64,000 nt of DNA, taken from assembly GCA_026400835.1 (NCBI GenBank), contig JAPLOA010000088.1, forward strand, positions 1 to 64,000, read 5' to 3'. The DNA comes from Planctomycetales bacterium (GTDB lineage Bacteria > Planctomycetota > Planctomycetia > Planctomycetales > Planctomycetaceae). The notes beneath the pieces were generated by a model that saw only the letters and a list, made by a program, of their open reading frames with translations, was not told the origin of the DNA and ran no database searches. The translations under genes and the position numbers were made by a program. Shown piece by piece: positions 53,978-62,947 of this stretch; the stretch's first letter is position 1; every line of letters begins with the position of its first letter.

Positions 53978-55012
53978 TCAGTGAGTCGCGCCGGGGCGAA
54001 CAGAAGAAGAGGTACCTTCATTCGCGCTGGCAGACAACGTTCGTTTGGCCCACGAGCGACAGGTACTCACAATGCTTTGCAGAGCATCCATGTCTTCTGC
54101 AGTAAGGAACGAAGCGAAGGCGCAGACCATGGATAACGTAAAATGAGTCACATTCGGAATCGTGACTGCGATTCCCAGATGCAATCCGGAGATCGTGAGG
54201 ATCGCAAGCCGACGAGTCGGCCGGAACCACACAGCCAGCGGAAAGAATGCTTCGACGATGACCGTTCCAAAGGTCATAAATTTTCGCAGTAGTCCGCCGA
54301 ACGCCAGCGTCAGCCACGGATATTCAAATGGCCCCCACATGTCACTGGCAACGGTCCAGTGCAGAGCATCTCCGGTGACCCAGCCGGGATCGTCAGACAT
54401 TTTGCAGGGCAGGCTGATGATGTAAATCATGGCCACGTTGATCTGCATCATACGAATCGGCCAGCCTGGCAGCATCGGCATTTCGGTTCGACCGTTGCGG
54501 ACAGCTTTCGCGGAATCGATGGACCAGACGGCTCCGCAATTCACAAACATCATGTACAGCAGACAGGCTCGCAGAACCAGTTCTTCTCCGTTCGCCAGAT
54601 ATGGATTTCGGTGCAACATCGCTTCGATAAACAAGAAGATCGAGATCGTGGCGAAGCGAGTTTTCCAGCCCGCGAGGAACATCAGGCTCAGCCCCATTCC
54701 GACAAACCACCATGCCTCGATCGGTACGATCCCCTCGGTCCAGTAGAACAAACCCAGTACACTGTTGACTCGAGAATTCTGCAGGTTCTCGGAATGGAGC
54801 GAAATGATTCCGTCGGCTGCGAAGAATCGATTCCAGTTCTGGAACGATGCGGCCATAATCCAGCACAGCAGCAGTCCGGAAAGAATTCGGAACAGTGCCA
54901 GTGGACGAGGATCAAGCGGGGTAAAGAAGAACGGATTCCAGCCACGACGAATTCGGGAGATCATCATAAAACCGTCCGGAGAAAACTTTGTCGAGGAAGA
55001 CGTACCAGCCAT
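53978..55012 (-). CDS. HTTM-domain membrane protein (gamma-carboxylase-like)
   Basis: This protein of up to 344 residues matches the HTTM domain related to vitamin K-dependent gamma-carboxylase, a four-helix membrane module. It contains NPFFFTPLDPRPLALFRIL near the N-terminus, HWTVASDMWGPFEYPWLT in the middle and SGLHLGIAVTIPNVTHFTLSMVCAF near the end, all typical. Bacterial HTTM proteins have no settled substrate. The start at 55012 is uncertain: two adjacent in-frame ATGs at about 54967 (MMISRIRRG) would give the usual HTTM N-terminus. It lies 33 bases upstream of the polytopic protein gene and 57 bases downstream of another membrane protein gene, all on the minus strand. Confidence 0.8.
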   Translation of the reverse strand: MAGTSSSTKFSPDGFMMISRIRRGWNPFFFTPLDPRPLALFRILSGLLLCWIMAASFQNWNRFFAADGIISLHSENLQNSRVNSVLGLFYWTEGIVPIEAWWFVGMGLSLMFLAGWKTRFATISIFLFIEAMLHRNPYLANGEELVLRACLLYMMFVNCGAVWSIDSAKAVRNGRTEMPMLPGWPIRMMQINVAMIYIISLPCKMSDDPGWVTGDALHWTVASDMWGPFEYPWLTLAFGGLLRKFMTFGTVIVEAFFPLAVWFRPTRRLAILTISGLHLGIAVTIPNVTHFTLSMVCAFASFLTAEDMDALQSIVSTCRSWAKRTLSASANEGTSSSVRPGATH

Positions 55013-55068
55013 CCGTGCTGGTTCCGATGATTTTAAACGTGATAAAGTCGTCAGCAGTCTGTTCTGGA

Positions 55069-55722
55069 TCAGAACAAACCCACAACGGTCCCTGTGACAT
55101 GAGATCGTTCGGAGGTCACGTCGAACGTATCGATGACGTCACTCTGCACGTCGCGCTCCAGCAACTGCTGCTGTTGTACGGCCACAATCGGTGGCAGGAT
55201 ATACTGCACGACCAGCGTGTAGCTGACGCTTCGAACCGGCAACCCCTGATACTCGGGATACTGACGTGCCAGATAGCGTGCGTAGGTTTCGCGTGCGAGG
55301 CGGTCGTTATAAATGTTCAGCAAAAACTTGGCTTCTTTGAAGTCAACAAACTTTCGCTGAAACGTGGTTCGATCAGACTGGCGAGGCAGAGGAAGAGTCT
55401 GCTGAACGATGTTCTCGGCGTCGCCATATTCCGCAGTGATAATGTAACGCCAATTGAAACGGCTCTGGAGTCCGTACATCTGCCACTTGCTGTCGAATCC
55501 GCTCATATGCGCGGCATAGCGAAGCAGCCATTCAGCATATCGAACACGATAAGCTCCCTCTGGCGAGAGTCGCGAATCTGCAATTCTGAAAACGTTCTTG
55601 TGGAAACTTTCCGGAAGATTGCAATAGATGATCACGGATAAAATGATGACTGTAGTAGCAGACAGCAATCTCTGCTTCCAGCGCAGCCAGCGAGAGGTGG
55701 ATTCAACGAAGGGGGAATTCAT
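55069..55722 (-). CDS. Membrane-anchored protein upstream of HTTM gene
   Basis: This 217-residue protein has one membrane segment near the N-terminus (LLSATTVIILSVIIYCNLP, ~20-38) and a mostly charged remainder likely outside the membrane, with WLLRYAAHMSGFDSKWQMYG and YARYLARQYPEYQG. I do not recognise a domain. Planctomycete HTTM genes are often accompanied by such anchored proteins, which suggests a complex. AGG lies seven bases before the ATG. The gene leads a row of three minus-strand membrane genes. Confidence 0.65.
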   Translation of the reverse strand: MNSPFVESTSRWLRWKQRLLSATTVIILSVIIYCNLPESFHKNVFRIADSRLSPEGAYRVRYAEWLLRYAAHMSGFDSKWQMYGLQSRFNWRYIITAEYGDAENIVQQTLPLPRQSDRTTFQRKFVDFKEAKFLLNIYNDRLARETYARYLARQYPEYQGLPVRSVSYTLVVQYILPPIVAVQQQQLLERDVQSDVIDTFDVTSERSHVTGTVVGLF

Positions 55723-55827
55723 GGTTGACCTGCTTCCAGCAAAGTCTTCAATAATCGTGGAAAATTACAGAGGCCGGCCGCAGAACAGATGGGGATCGCG
55801 CTGCGGTCGAACAGGTCGAGAAAATTT

Positions 55828-55862
55828 GTCCACCGGAGCAGCAAAGAAGTGCTCCGGTGGAC
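55828..55862 (-). terminator. Terminator hairpin after the Tad-type genes
   Basis: GTCCACCGGAGCA and TGCTCCGGTGGAC form a perfect 13-bp stem across a 9-base loop. Read on the minus strand it is followed by AAATTTTC. It lies just 16 bases beyond the stop of the minus-strand TadE-like gene, so it should end that transcript. Confidence 0.75.
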
Positions 55863-55878
55863 AACACGCTTCAGAAGT

Positions 55879-56454
55879 TTATAACCCCGGTGCCGGCGGT
55901 GGTGCCGGTGCCGGTGCCGGAGCCGGTGGCTTCGGTGGGGCCGGTGCCGGTGCCGGAGCTGGTGGCTTCGGCGGGGCCGGTGGTGGTGGAGGTGGTGGAG
56001 GTGGTGGAACGGCCGCGACAGTGATCGTTGGAACTCGCTCCGTCAGCAGAGTCGTTTCGGCAGCCGCTTTGGCTGCGGACGTAAAGAATGGACTGATCCA
56101 TTGGTTCGCGGATGGTGGGATTGTCACCTTCACGGTGACATGCCCCGTCGAGTCCGTGATGACGGCCGGAGTCACCGTAACCGTTGCACCTGCGATTCCC
56201 ATGATCGCCAGCATTTTGTCTGCGGCAGCTTTCGCTTCACCGGCGGTGGCACCTGGCACGATAACGTTTCGGGCGGCTTCGTAGGAGACGTTTTCTGCGT
56301 ACTGACGCAGCATCGACAAACGAAAGAACTCAACGCCGGCGAAAATCAGCACGAAGAAAATCGGAAGTACGAGTGCAAGTTCCACCATCTGCGTGCCGGC
56401 TCGGGGAGAGCCCTGGCGTATTGTCTGTCGAGAATTTTCAGGAAAGGCTCGCAC
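55879..56454 (-). CDS. TadE-like pseudopilin with proline-rich tail
   Basis: This 191-residue protein has a short basic leader, then the TadE-type segment QMVELALVLPIFFVLIFAGVEFF (~22-44), which is the membrane anchor of minor pseudopilins of Tad (tight adherence) systems. A globular domain follows. The last ~45 residues are almost only Pro, Ala and Lys (runs of ten prolines, then PPKPPAPAPAPAP repeats), unusual for TadE. In the DNA this tail includes two exact-spaced 36-base units (55904-55939, 55940-55975) and a GGTGGTGGA-type microsatellite. The GTG start has GGAG about 9 bases upstream, overlapping the previous stop, so it is coupled to the TadG-like gene. The tail may span or bind peptidoglycan; that is inference. 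Confidence 0.8.
   Translation of the reverse strand: MRAFPENSRQTIRQGSPRAGTQMVELALVLPIFFVLIFAGVEFFRLSMLRQYAENVSYEAARNVIVPGATAGEAKAAADKMLAIMGIAGATVTVTPAVITDSTGHVTVKVTIPPSANQWISPFFTSAAKAAAETTLLTERVPTITVAAVPPPPPPPPPPAPPKPPAPAPAPAPPKPPAPAPAPAPPPAPGL
55904..56012. repeat. 36-base tandem repeat plus GGT-rich microsatellite
   Basis: Two 36-base units (55904-55939 and 55940-55975) differ by two bases, C versus T and T versus C, both third-codon or silent-type changes. A (GGTGGTGGA)-like run follows to about 56012. On the minus strand it encodes the proline-rich tail of the TadE-like protein. Such repeats can change in number by slippage. Confidence 0.8.
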
Positions 56455-56458
56455 GGGG

Positions 56459-57589
56459 TTACTCCGTAATTACCGTTGGCAGAATACGAACGATGTTCTG
56501 CAGAACCGTCGCGAGGGAGGCGGCAGTGTCTGCGTGAAAGTGTTGACCGGAACCAGCAACAGCGACTGCTTTCATTCCGGTCTGATCGGCTTCTGTGGAG
56601 AAGGTCACAGTGAAAATAATGATTCCCTTACTGGCCGCAGCGGTGGCTACCGTGACCGGGTCCGCACCAAGGCCCGGAGTTCGAATCCCGTCAGTCATCA
56701 GGATGATAACTTTAGAGGCATAGGTGCGTGCGCCGGAACCTGACAGAGCAGTGACACCGGCGCTCAGGCCGTCGCCAATATTCGTTTTCCCGGAGGGGAA
56801 GCTGCTCGTGTAAAAAGTAATTCCGGATCGGATACTGTTGTAATCTGACGTCATTGCTCGATCCGTGGATGCTGCATCGCCATAGGTGACGAGGGCTACC
56901 TTTTCGTCCAGCACCGAACTTTCCATCTCCGTGATGAAAAAATTTGCAGCAGACGCAAGGTCGCGCCAACGTGACGGCGTTGGAGCTGCATTCCCAAAAA
57001 ACCAGCCTGTGACGGCAGCCTTGGGAACAGGAGGATAGACAGCTTTTTCGTCAGAGGCGTAGGCCATGGAACCTGATCGATCCACCACAAACGCGAGGTC
57101 AACCTCGACTCGGGTCGAAACAGAAGTTCTGGAAACTTCGTAGCCGGTTGAACCAACGATCCCGGGCAGCAGAAGGGGAATTGCCCCGTTGGTGCTGGAA
57201 GCAGTTCGTTGAATTCGGACTTTGAGAGCATTTGGCTGAATGCCGCCAGGGGTAAAGGAGTAACGATTCAGAGTAGTCGAACGAATTGATGTTCCCAGCG
57301 TGAAGTCAGAATCGAGGAGTGTCATCGCCTTGCCAGCGACAAGATTCATTGATGCGGCGGTGTTCGCTTTCGCTTTGGCATCAGTCAGGTTTCCTGACAG
57401 CGAGTAAGTTCGTCCTGCAGCACGGGTCGCCGCATCCGCAGCAATGAAGGCCTGAGTACGGCTGAGTTCCATCCACGCCAGATTGACCGCAAACGCAGCC
57501 AAAATCAGCAGAACGGGAAGCATGAGTGCCACCAGAGCCACAATAGCTCCCGGGCGCCTGCTGTCTTCAGGAAACGGAATTCTTCGCAT
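56459..57589 (-). CDS. TadG-like protein with von Willebrand A domain
   Basis: This 376-residue protein has an N-terminal membrane/pseudopilin segment (AIVALVALMLPVLLILAAFAVNLAW, ~15-39), a spacer, then a VWA domain with the metal-ion adhesion site DRSGSM (Asp170, Ser172, Ser174) and LMTDG near residue 300. This is the TadG layout, placing a binding domain on the pilus or in the periplasm. It is followed, with about 5 bases between, by the TadE-like gene with a proline-rich tail, and preceded by another TadE. No TadA, TadB/C, CpaB or RcpA homologues are in the window, so the rest of the system must be elsewhere. A ligand is unknown. Confidence 0.85.
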   Translation of the reverse strand: MRRIPFPEDSRRPGAIVALVALMLPVLLILAAFAVNLAWMELSRTQAFIAADAATRAAGRTYSLSGNLTDAKAKANTAASMNLVAGKAMTLLDSDFTLGTSIRSTTLNRYSFTPGGIQPNALKVRIQRTASSTNGAIPLLLPGIVGSTGYEVSRTSVSTRVEVDLAFVVDRSGSMAYASDEKAVYPPVPKAAVTGWFFGNAAPTPSRWRDLASAANFFITEMESSVLDEKVALVTYGDAASTDRAMTSDYNSIRSGITFYTSSFPSGKTNIGDGLSAGVTALSGSGARTYASKVIILMTDGIRTPGLGADPVTVATAAASKGIIIFTVTFSTEADQTGMKAVAVAGSGQHFHADTAASLATVLQNIVRILPTVITE

Positions 57590-57592
57590 CGA

Positions 57593-58063
57593 TCAGTACT
57601 CCTTCATCATGGAACAGCTCCCGGTAATCGTTTTGTCCTTGTAGAACAGGAGCGGAACGCCAAAGTTGCTGTTTGACGAGGCTGTAACAGTTACCGTGAT
57701 GTACGAGCTGATGGCAGCAGTCGAGAAGCTTACGGGCGAAATCGAAATAGATGAACCCTGCACCTTGCGATCGGTGAGAATGGACTGAGCAGCATAGGAG
57801 ACCTGCGCGGCCGTCGTCTTGGGAACCAGAGATACTCGGGCCGCTTCATAAGCGGCAATGTGCAGTGTCTGCTTCAGATACAGCATGGTACAGGTTTCCA
57901 TCGTCCCCAGCACGATTGTCAACAGCAGAGGAAGCGTAAGAGCAAACTCCACCATCGCCGCGCCGCTGCGTGAGACGTCCGCAACGACCGTGCCGCAACG
58001 CGAACGAAAAATGCCAACCTGAATAGAAGTGCGAGCTGAGTGACGCATAGACCTGATCAACAC
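57593..58063 (-). CDS. TadE-like pseudopilin
   Basis: This 156-residue protein has a basic leader, then GAAMVEFALTLPLLLTIVLGTMETC (~34-58), the TadE anchor with the conserved Glu at position +5 of the mature part, followed by a small beta-rich domain. It begins the Tad-type minus-strand set and is separated from the TadG-like gene by 3 bases. The start is uncertain: GTG at 58063 or ATG at 58048, neither with a convincing ribosome binding site. No N-terminal processing enzyme is encoded nearby. Confidence 0.8.
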   Translation of the reverse strand: MLIRSMRHSARTSIQVGIFRSRCGTVVADVSRSGAAMVEFALTLPLLLTIVLGTMETCTMLYLKQTLHIAAYEAARVSLVPKTTAAQVSYAAQSILTDRKVQGSSISISPVSFSTAAISSYITVTVTASSNSNFGVPLLFYKDKTITGSCSMMKEY

Positions 58064-58439
58064 TTCGGGAATCTGGATGAGACAGCGAACCTATGATTGA
58101 TGTACCTCATGCACTGAATGCATGATTAAAAAATGAAACCAAGGATCAGATTCACGAAAGATCGAGACTTCAACTTTCCCGGTTCTAGCGATCGATCTGA
58201 TTTCACGGTCGAATTGAGCATCAACCCACACTTCGCGTCTCCGTCGGCCAAAGAATCCTTACAACACTCCCGGACTATCATGATCCGGCGTTTCTTCTTT
58301 GAGCCAAAGTGTTATGACGCCATTATTCTGCATCTCTGGCACGATGTTCGAACTAAGCTCAGCAGGAAGAATCGTGAATCGCATCTCTCGGGCGCGCGGC
58401 GCCGAAGCCGTTTTCGATGGTGACCTCCGGAGCACTGCC
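58064..58439. other. Divergent intergenic region
   Basis: These 376 bases separate the Tad-type set (minus) from the HAMP-like protein gene (plus) and probably hold both promoters. There is a partly palindromic stretch GTACCTCATGCACTGAATGC near 58102-58122. No gene or known site is supported. Confidence 0.5.
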
Positions 58440-58967
58440 ATGAAGAAAATACTACGATTAAAAAAACTCATCAACTGGACGGTTCAGGGGCCGGTCGTAC
58501 TGCGCGTCGTCGGGCATATGGTCACGTACAATATCGCACTGTTCGCTCTTTTGCTGATGGCGTGGGGCATGTGCAGTCTGACGGGCTTTCTGGCCGAAGA
58601 AACTGAAACGTCCGAGTATTTCGTCTTCAAACGCGATGCGATATCAGTCCTGCTCTGTATGGCAATCATCACACCTTACATGGTCTGGGATTTAATCTCT
58701 TTGACAAACCGAATCGCCGGGCCGCTTTATCGCTTCGAAGCACTTATGAAGGAATTTGTCAGAAGCGGTACACTCGATAAGGCGAATCTTCGCCAGGGCG
58801 ATTTACTGAAAGGATTTCAGACACAGTTCAATGAGTTTGTTGAAGCACTGCATGCCCTGCACCCGGAGACGATTCCTGCGACCGCTCCTTCAAACGACGA
58901 TTCGAAGTCTTTCGAAGCACCCAAAGTGATGACTTCAGAACACACTGTCAGCGCGTCCTCAAATTAA
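58440..58967 (+). CDS. Membrane protein with HAMP-like segment
   Basis: This 175-residue protein has two membrane helices (~25-50 and ~72-92). The segment after the second helix, TNRIAGPLYRFEALMKEFV, matches the start of a HAMP domain, but no kinase or methyl-accepting domain follows; the C-terminus is a short, acidic, low-complexity tail. The frame opens at 58299, yet the ATG at 58440 has GGAG about 9 bases upstream and starts just before the first helix. It is divergent from the Tad-type set. It could relay a membrane signal or be a remnant of a larger sensor. Confidence 0.7.
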   Translation: MKKILRLKKLINWTVQGPVVLRVVGHMVTYNIALFALLLMAWGMCSLTGFLAEETETSEYFVFKRDAISVLLCMAIITPYMVWDLISLTNRIAGPLYRFEALMKEFVRSGTLDKANLRQGDLLKGFQTQFNEFVEALHALHPETIPATAPSNDDSKSFEAPKVMTSEHTVSASSN

Positions 58968-59593
58968 CGACCACAGGAATTCCCAGCATGTTTCCGCGTT
59001 CTGACGGAGTGGAAAGTCTATCCTTCTGATTGGGTTCGGCCTCTTTCTGCCGGGGCTGATCGACTGGTCTGTCTGATGCCTGTCGTCACAGGAATTCGCA
59101 AGGCGGCCGCTGCTCCCCGTCACTCGGCCGCTCTGACATCTGCATCGTGCCTGGTGACGAGGCATGGAACTGGGCGAAGGCGATTCCACTCGACCGGAGA
59201 ATATTTCAAAGAAGACGGGACTTCCCTTATCACCAACGGCAACAAATTGCCATGTGTGCTGCTCCAGAAGTATTGAGGATGACTTTCTCTGGTTCCGCTG
59301 CGACGTGGTACCGACAGCCACGCCTGCCATCGTTGCGTCCGCCACATGGAACACTCCGATACCCATCACCGTAGCGGATGTAGTAGCAGTGTCGTGGCCG
59401 CAGTCGTTCGACAAACCATGGTGGTAACTCGAAACTGCAACAACCCCGATTCAGGTACCGAGGAGGCGAACAGGAGTCATTTGAAGTCATCAGCCCGGAG
59501 TGAACGAAGAGATCTGCAAATCGCTCTTGATTGATTCGTCCGGCCCCGGACCGAAATCGTGTTCATATGTCCTGCGACGTCCGCTGAGCGTTC
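58968..59593. other. 626-base intergenic region without supported gene
   Basis: Several open frames cross this stretch on both strands, including one of 151 codons on the minus strand, but none has a recognisable motif, a ribosome binding site or gene-like composition. It may be decayed coding DNA. I see no repeats of the families found elsewhere in the window. Confidence 0.5.
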
Positions 59594-59962
59594 TCACGAC
59601 CTCTCCAGCGCTTTCAATACCGCTTCCTGCAGCCTCTGAATCGTGAACGGCTTGCCCAGCACGGCACGGGGACGAAGCTCGTCCGAGCCGGTGAATTCTT
59701 CAACCGTCATTTCTCGCCCGGAACACAAAATGATCGGCACTTCGATTCCGAGGTAAGCAAGTTTTTGCATCGTCTGTAAACCGCTCATGTCGGGCATCAG
59801 TTCATCCAGCAGGATCAGATCGAACTTAGTCTCTGATGACTGCAGCGTTCGGATCGCAACCTCGCCTCCATTGACGGCAACAACCTCATGCCGGAGAAGT
59901 GTCAGCATTCCGCTGCAGACAGTACGAACCATTTCATCGTCGTCGACAATCAGGACTTTCAC
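59594..59962 (-). CDS. Single-domain response regulator (CheY-like)
   Basis: This 122-residue receiver domain has the acidic pair Asp7/Asp8, the phosphorylatable Asp53 (LILLDELMPDMSG), Ser81 and Lys104 (GKPF). All residues of a working phosphoacceptor are present, and no output domain follows. It would be phosphorylated by a sensor kinase and act by protein contact. No histidine kinase is near, so its partner is encoded elsewhere. It is about 110 bases from the TIGR03545-type gene on the same strand. Confidence 0.9.
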   Translation of the reverse strand: MKVLIVDDDEMVRTVCSGMLTLLRHEVVAVNGGEVAIRTLQSSETKFDLILLDELMPDMSGLQTMQKLAYLGIEVPIILCSGREMTVEEFTGSDELRPRAVLGKPFTIQRLQEAVLKALERS

Positions 59963-60071
59963 GGGAATACCAGACCTTCAAGCCAGACGCGCGCCAACAC
60001 TCGTCGGAGGATCATCCGCGTGTTAGAGGCAAAACGAACTCAGGGCGTACATCAAGGTGTGAATTCAGCAC

Positions 60072-62321
60072 TCAGCGCTGTGCGTTTTTCTTCGGCCACA
60101 GGGAACGCAATCCTCCCGGGAGGATCGGAATGTGGAGCCGATTTGAGGGAGTCTTGCTGGCTGCAGGCTGTTTTGCGGAAGCGGACTGCGTCGAAGTTGT
60201 TGTTTCTGAGGCTGGTTCAGGAGACTCTTCTTCCGTCTCTGAAGACTGTACGGACGGCCCGAGGATACCGATTGGCTGGTTCAGAAAGCTGTCCGTCTGA
60301 CTCAGCAGACTGTCGGTTCGGTTAAGAAATCCTTCCGTCTGTTGCAACAGCTGAGTAGTCTGAGGAATAAAAATCGGAGCCTGCTGCAGAACATCAGACG
60401 TCGTCGGAAACTGGCCGTTGGATCGTTGCAGAATCCCGGGTAATTCCATGGCACCTTGTGGCAAGTGGAGTTTCTCCTGAATGCCCAGCGGCAGCGAACG
60501 GCCCTGCAAAGTGTTGTCGATCTCGTCCATCACGCGCGTAATTTTTTCCTGATCCTTTTGCGGGATGAGTTTGGAGTTCTTCACTTGCCGGAAGATCGTT
60601 TGCGTATCCAGCTTGCCGGACTGAAGCGTCGCCACGATTTCTCGAACCTCATTGATCTGCGCCAGAAGTTCCTTATTGTCTTCCCGGAGTTTGTCATATT
60701 CGCCGGTAAATCGTTCCTTGAGCTTTTCGATCTGATCGCTGGCGTAGGAGTTTACTTCGGAGATCAGCCGCTCTTTGGCCTTGTCGAGCTGATTCGTAAA
60801 GGCAGTCTGCACGCCCAGAGCAACCTGCTCACCTACATCCGACTGCAGATCAATGACCGGATCACGTAATGTGCCTCCCAGTTTAACCGACGCATTCAGC
60901 ACGCGGATGCTGTTAAACGCATCATTAGCCGCTTCCGTGATTTCACTCCGGACGTCATCCGCAGCCTGAAAACTCAGGTTGGTAATATTCGACTGCAGAT
61001 CAATATTCCCTTCAATATTGTCGTCAATCAGAGCCAGTCGTGTCGTCCATGACAGATCACTCAACGTGGCATGCACACTGGCTTTGTCCGACTTGCCAGC
61101 GACCAACGGCAGAGGATTCTTATCGCGAAAATCAGCCAGCATCTCCGCTCGAGGTCTTTCGCCCGTGGCGTCGTAGGTGACTTTCATCTGCAGGGGTCGA
61201 CTGCCTTCCGCGGCCAGTTTCATCACACAGGGACGCCCCAGAAGTACGGGATCTTCGGTCACATCGGTCAGCAACGCCTTAAAGGGTACCTGCTCTTTGT
61301 TGATGGAAACAACTCCCGAGAGCGAAAGTTTCTTCAACAGAAAATCGGGCGCCGGGTTTCTCATGACAAACTCGAAATCTCGTCCGGCACTTCGCGGCGG
61401 CTGCACCTGTTCCTTCAGATCACGCTGGTAGTCTCGCGCGAATTCAACCCAGGTCAGAACCTGCTGCAACTGACGGTACATGGTTTTGCCCAGCAAGGCC
61501 TGTGAAATGCGACGCGCATCGGGTTTTAACAGTGAGATCGTGTGTTTGACTTTCTCCTGATCACGTTCGCGAGCTGCGTTCAGTGTCTGGAAATCATCGC
61601 GCACTTCCGGCACGATGTCCTTGATTTCATCGCGAAAGCCCTGGACTTCGATAATGATTTGTTCAGCCTTCTGACTGACCTGCAGATACTGTTCAATTTG
61701 CTGCAGCGTGTCGCCCTCTTTCGCCTGTTTAAATTGCAGGCGGAGCTCATCAACGCGGGGTTTCATCGCCTTTGCTCGATCCGTCATTTCGACAAATCGC
61801 TCGTCCCACTTTTCATAAACTTCTGTGCCCAGACGGTAAGTTTCCAGAGTATTGGGGTCCAGCTGCGACTTGACCTGTTCTGTCATATTCGTCAACCATT
61901 CCGACCCCATTTCAGTGAGTTTGTCCGACATCCATGAGGGCTCTTCACTGACCAGCTCAGGATCAAAATCCAACTGGCCATCATCGCTGCGAGGAGTATC
62001 AAAACGCAGTCCATCGAGTCGACCTTCTTCAACGACGAAACGCCGCCGCGACAAAGATGAAGGCTCAAGGCCCAGATGCATTTCCTTGAACTCAACCAGA
62101 TTCCATCCCGGGCGCCGCGCGCTTGCGAGAGCGACGTTACTGAGTGTCACAGCCGGCGGAAAGAATGAAGTTTTCAATTGGCCCAGATCAGCCCGCGCAC
62201 CTGTGGCTGTTTGCAGGGCCTGAACGGAGCTGTATCTGAGCAGCGGGTCCATTCCAAAGGCGATAAAGGCCCAGACGGTTCCAACGATCAGCAGACGGGA
62301 TATCAGATAGGTCCAGCGCAT
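60072..62321 (-). CDS. TIGR03545-type AsmA-like membrane-anchored protein
   Basis: This 749-residue protein has one N-terminal membrane segment (YLISRLLIVGTVWAFIAFG), then a beta-rich part (~35-120), two long coiled-coil stretches (~130-270 and ~500-580) and a beta-domain between them. The C-terminus is a Ser/Thr/Gln-rich tail. Layout, length and neighbour match TIGR03545, an AsmA/DUF748-related family of unknown function that regularly sits beside TIGR03546, as here. AsmA-type proteins are thought to move lipids between membranes, which is an inference for this one. AGAGGG lies just before the ATG. The next gene upstream (on the minus strand) is the TIGR03546-type gene. Confidence 0.8.
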   Translation of the reverse strand: MRWTYLISRLLIVGTVWAFIAFGMDPLLRYSSVQALQTATGARADLGQLKTSFFPPAVTLSNVALASARRPGWNLVEFKEMHLGLEPSSLSRRRFVVEEGRLDGLRFDTPRSDDGQLDFDPELVSEEPSWMSDKLTEMGSEWLTNMTEQVKSQLDPNTLETYRLGTEVYEKWDERFVEMTDRAKAMKPRVDELRLQFKQAKEGDTLQQIEQYLQVSQKAEQIIIEVQGFRDEIKDIVPEVRDDFQTLNAARERDQEKVKHTISLLKPDARRISQALLGKTMYRQLQQVLTWVEFARDYQRDLKEQVQPPRSAGRDFEFVMRNPAPDFLLKKLSLSGVVSINKEQVPFKALLTDVTEDPVLLGRPCVMKLAAEGSRPLQMKVTYDATGERPRAEMLADFRDKNPLPLVAGKSDKASVHATLSDLSWTTRLALIDDNIEGNIDLQSNITNLSFQAADDVRSEITEAANDAFNSIRVLNASVKLGGTLRDPVIDLQSDVGEQVALGVQTAFTNQLDKAKERLISEVNSYASDQIEKLKERFTGEYDKLREDNKELLAQINEVREIVATLQSGKLDTQTIFRQVKNSKLIPQKDQEKITRVMDEIDNTLQGRSLPLGIQEKLHLPQGAMELPGILQRSNGQFPTTSDVLQQAPIFIPQTTQLLQQTEGFLNRTDSLLSQTDSFLNQPIGILGPSVQSSETEEESPEPASETTTSTQSASAKQPAASKTPSNRLHIPILPGGLRSLWPKKNAQR

Positions 62322-62425
62322 GGAGCCCTCTTGGAGTTCGATTCAAAACTGTTACCGGGGCGACGCAGATCAGAGTTCTGCTGTTAAAGCGGCCGGTGAA
62401 AGATCACGATTTCGTGCTTGTCACA

Positions 62426-62938
62426 CTAGTTGATTGCTGCAATGCGATTAGCCCACTCGGCTCCCAGAATCAGCTTCGCCCATCGCCACCGACGTGCTCG
62501 CTGAGCAATCTTCTCGGCGTATTTCTCGAAGAGCGGACGACTCAGAAGATGAACCGGCCACAGCAACACCAGGCCCGTGGCAAAGCTACCCATCACGATC
62601 GTATTGTTAAAATTGGTCCATGGCATAAAAGGCATGTTGGCCATCTCCGTCCACATGCCCTGCAGTGATGGATGTGCCAGGATAAATCCACCGATCTGAT
62701 CGAACAGTGAATCACAGACCGTGGCCGCAAATGTGCAAAGGACGATGGCCAGCGTCGCAATCGCCAGGTTCACTCGCGTTGAAGCCAGCAATGTCCCCAG
62801 CACAATCGCCAGCAGATTCCCCTTCGGAACCAGCCCCACCAGAACACCGAACGCCAGGCCCAGTGACATTTGTCGAGGTGTGGATTCCATAACAAACGCC
62901 TGCAAAAGCAGACGCAGTGGACGAAGAATCAGGAACAT
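62426..62938 (-). CDS. TIGR03546-type membrane protein
   Basis: This protein of about 170 residues has an N-terminal membrane-associated segment and two or three more hydrophobic stretches (LGLAFGVLVGLVPKGNLLAIVLG, ~27-48; LAIATLAIVLCTFAATV, ~60-77; NNTIVMGSFATGLVLLWPV, ~113-131). The pattern PRQMSLGLAFGVLVGLVPKGN is like the DUF2062-type core. It lies directly upstream of the TIGR03545-type gene, its usual neighbour. The frame opens at 62947, but GGAGG directly abuts that ATG; the next in-frame ATG (62938) has GGAGG about 9 bases upstream and is preferred. Function unknown. Confidence 0.8.
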   Translation of the reverse strand: MFLILRPLRLLLQAFVMESTPRQMSLGLAFGVLVGLVPKGNLLAIVLGTLLASTRVNLAIATLAIVLCTFAATVCDSLFDQIGGFILAHPSLQGMWTEMANMPFMPWTNFNNTIVMGSFATGLVLLWPVHLLSRPLFEKYAEKIAQRARRWRWAKLILGAEWANRIAAIN

Positions 62939-62947
62939 AGTGAGCAT

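Noticed and set aside
55628-56284. Glycine-rich open frame on the plus strand, 218 codons
   Set aside because: It is the complement of the proline-rich tail and body of the TadE-like gene; no ribosome binding site or family match.
58959-59414. Minus-strand open frame of 151 codons
   Set aside because: No motif, no ribosome binding site, and composition unlike its neighbours; left as intergenic.
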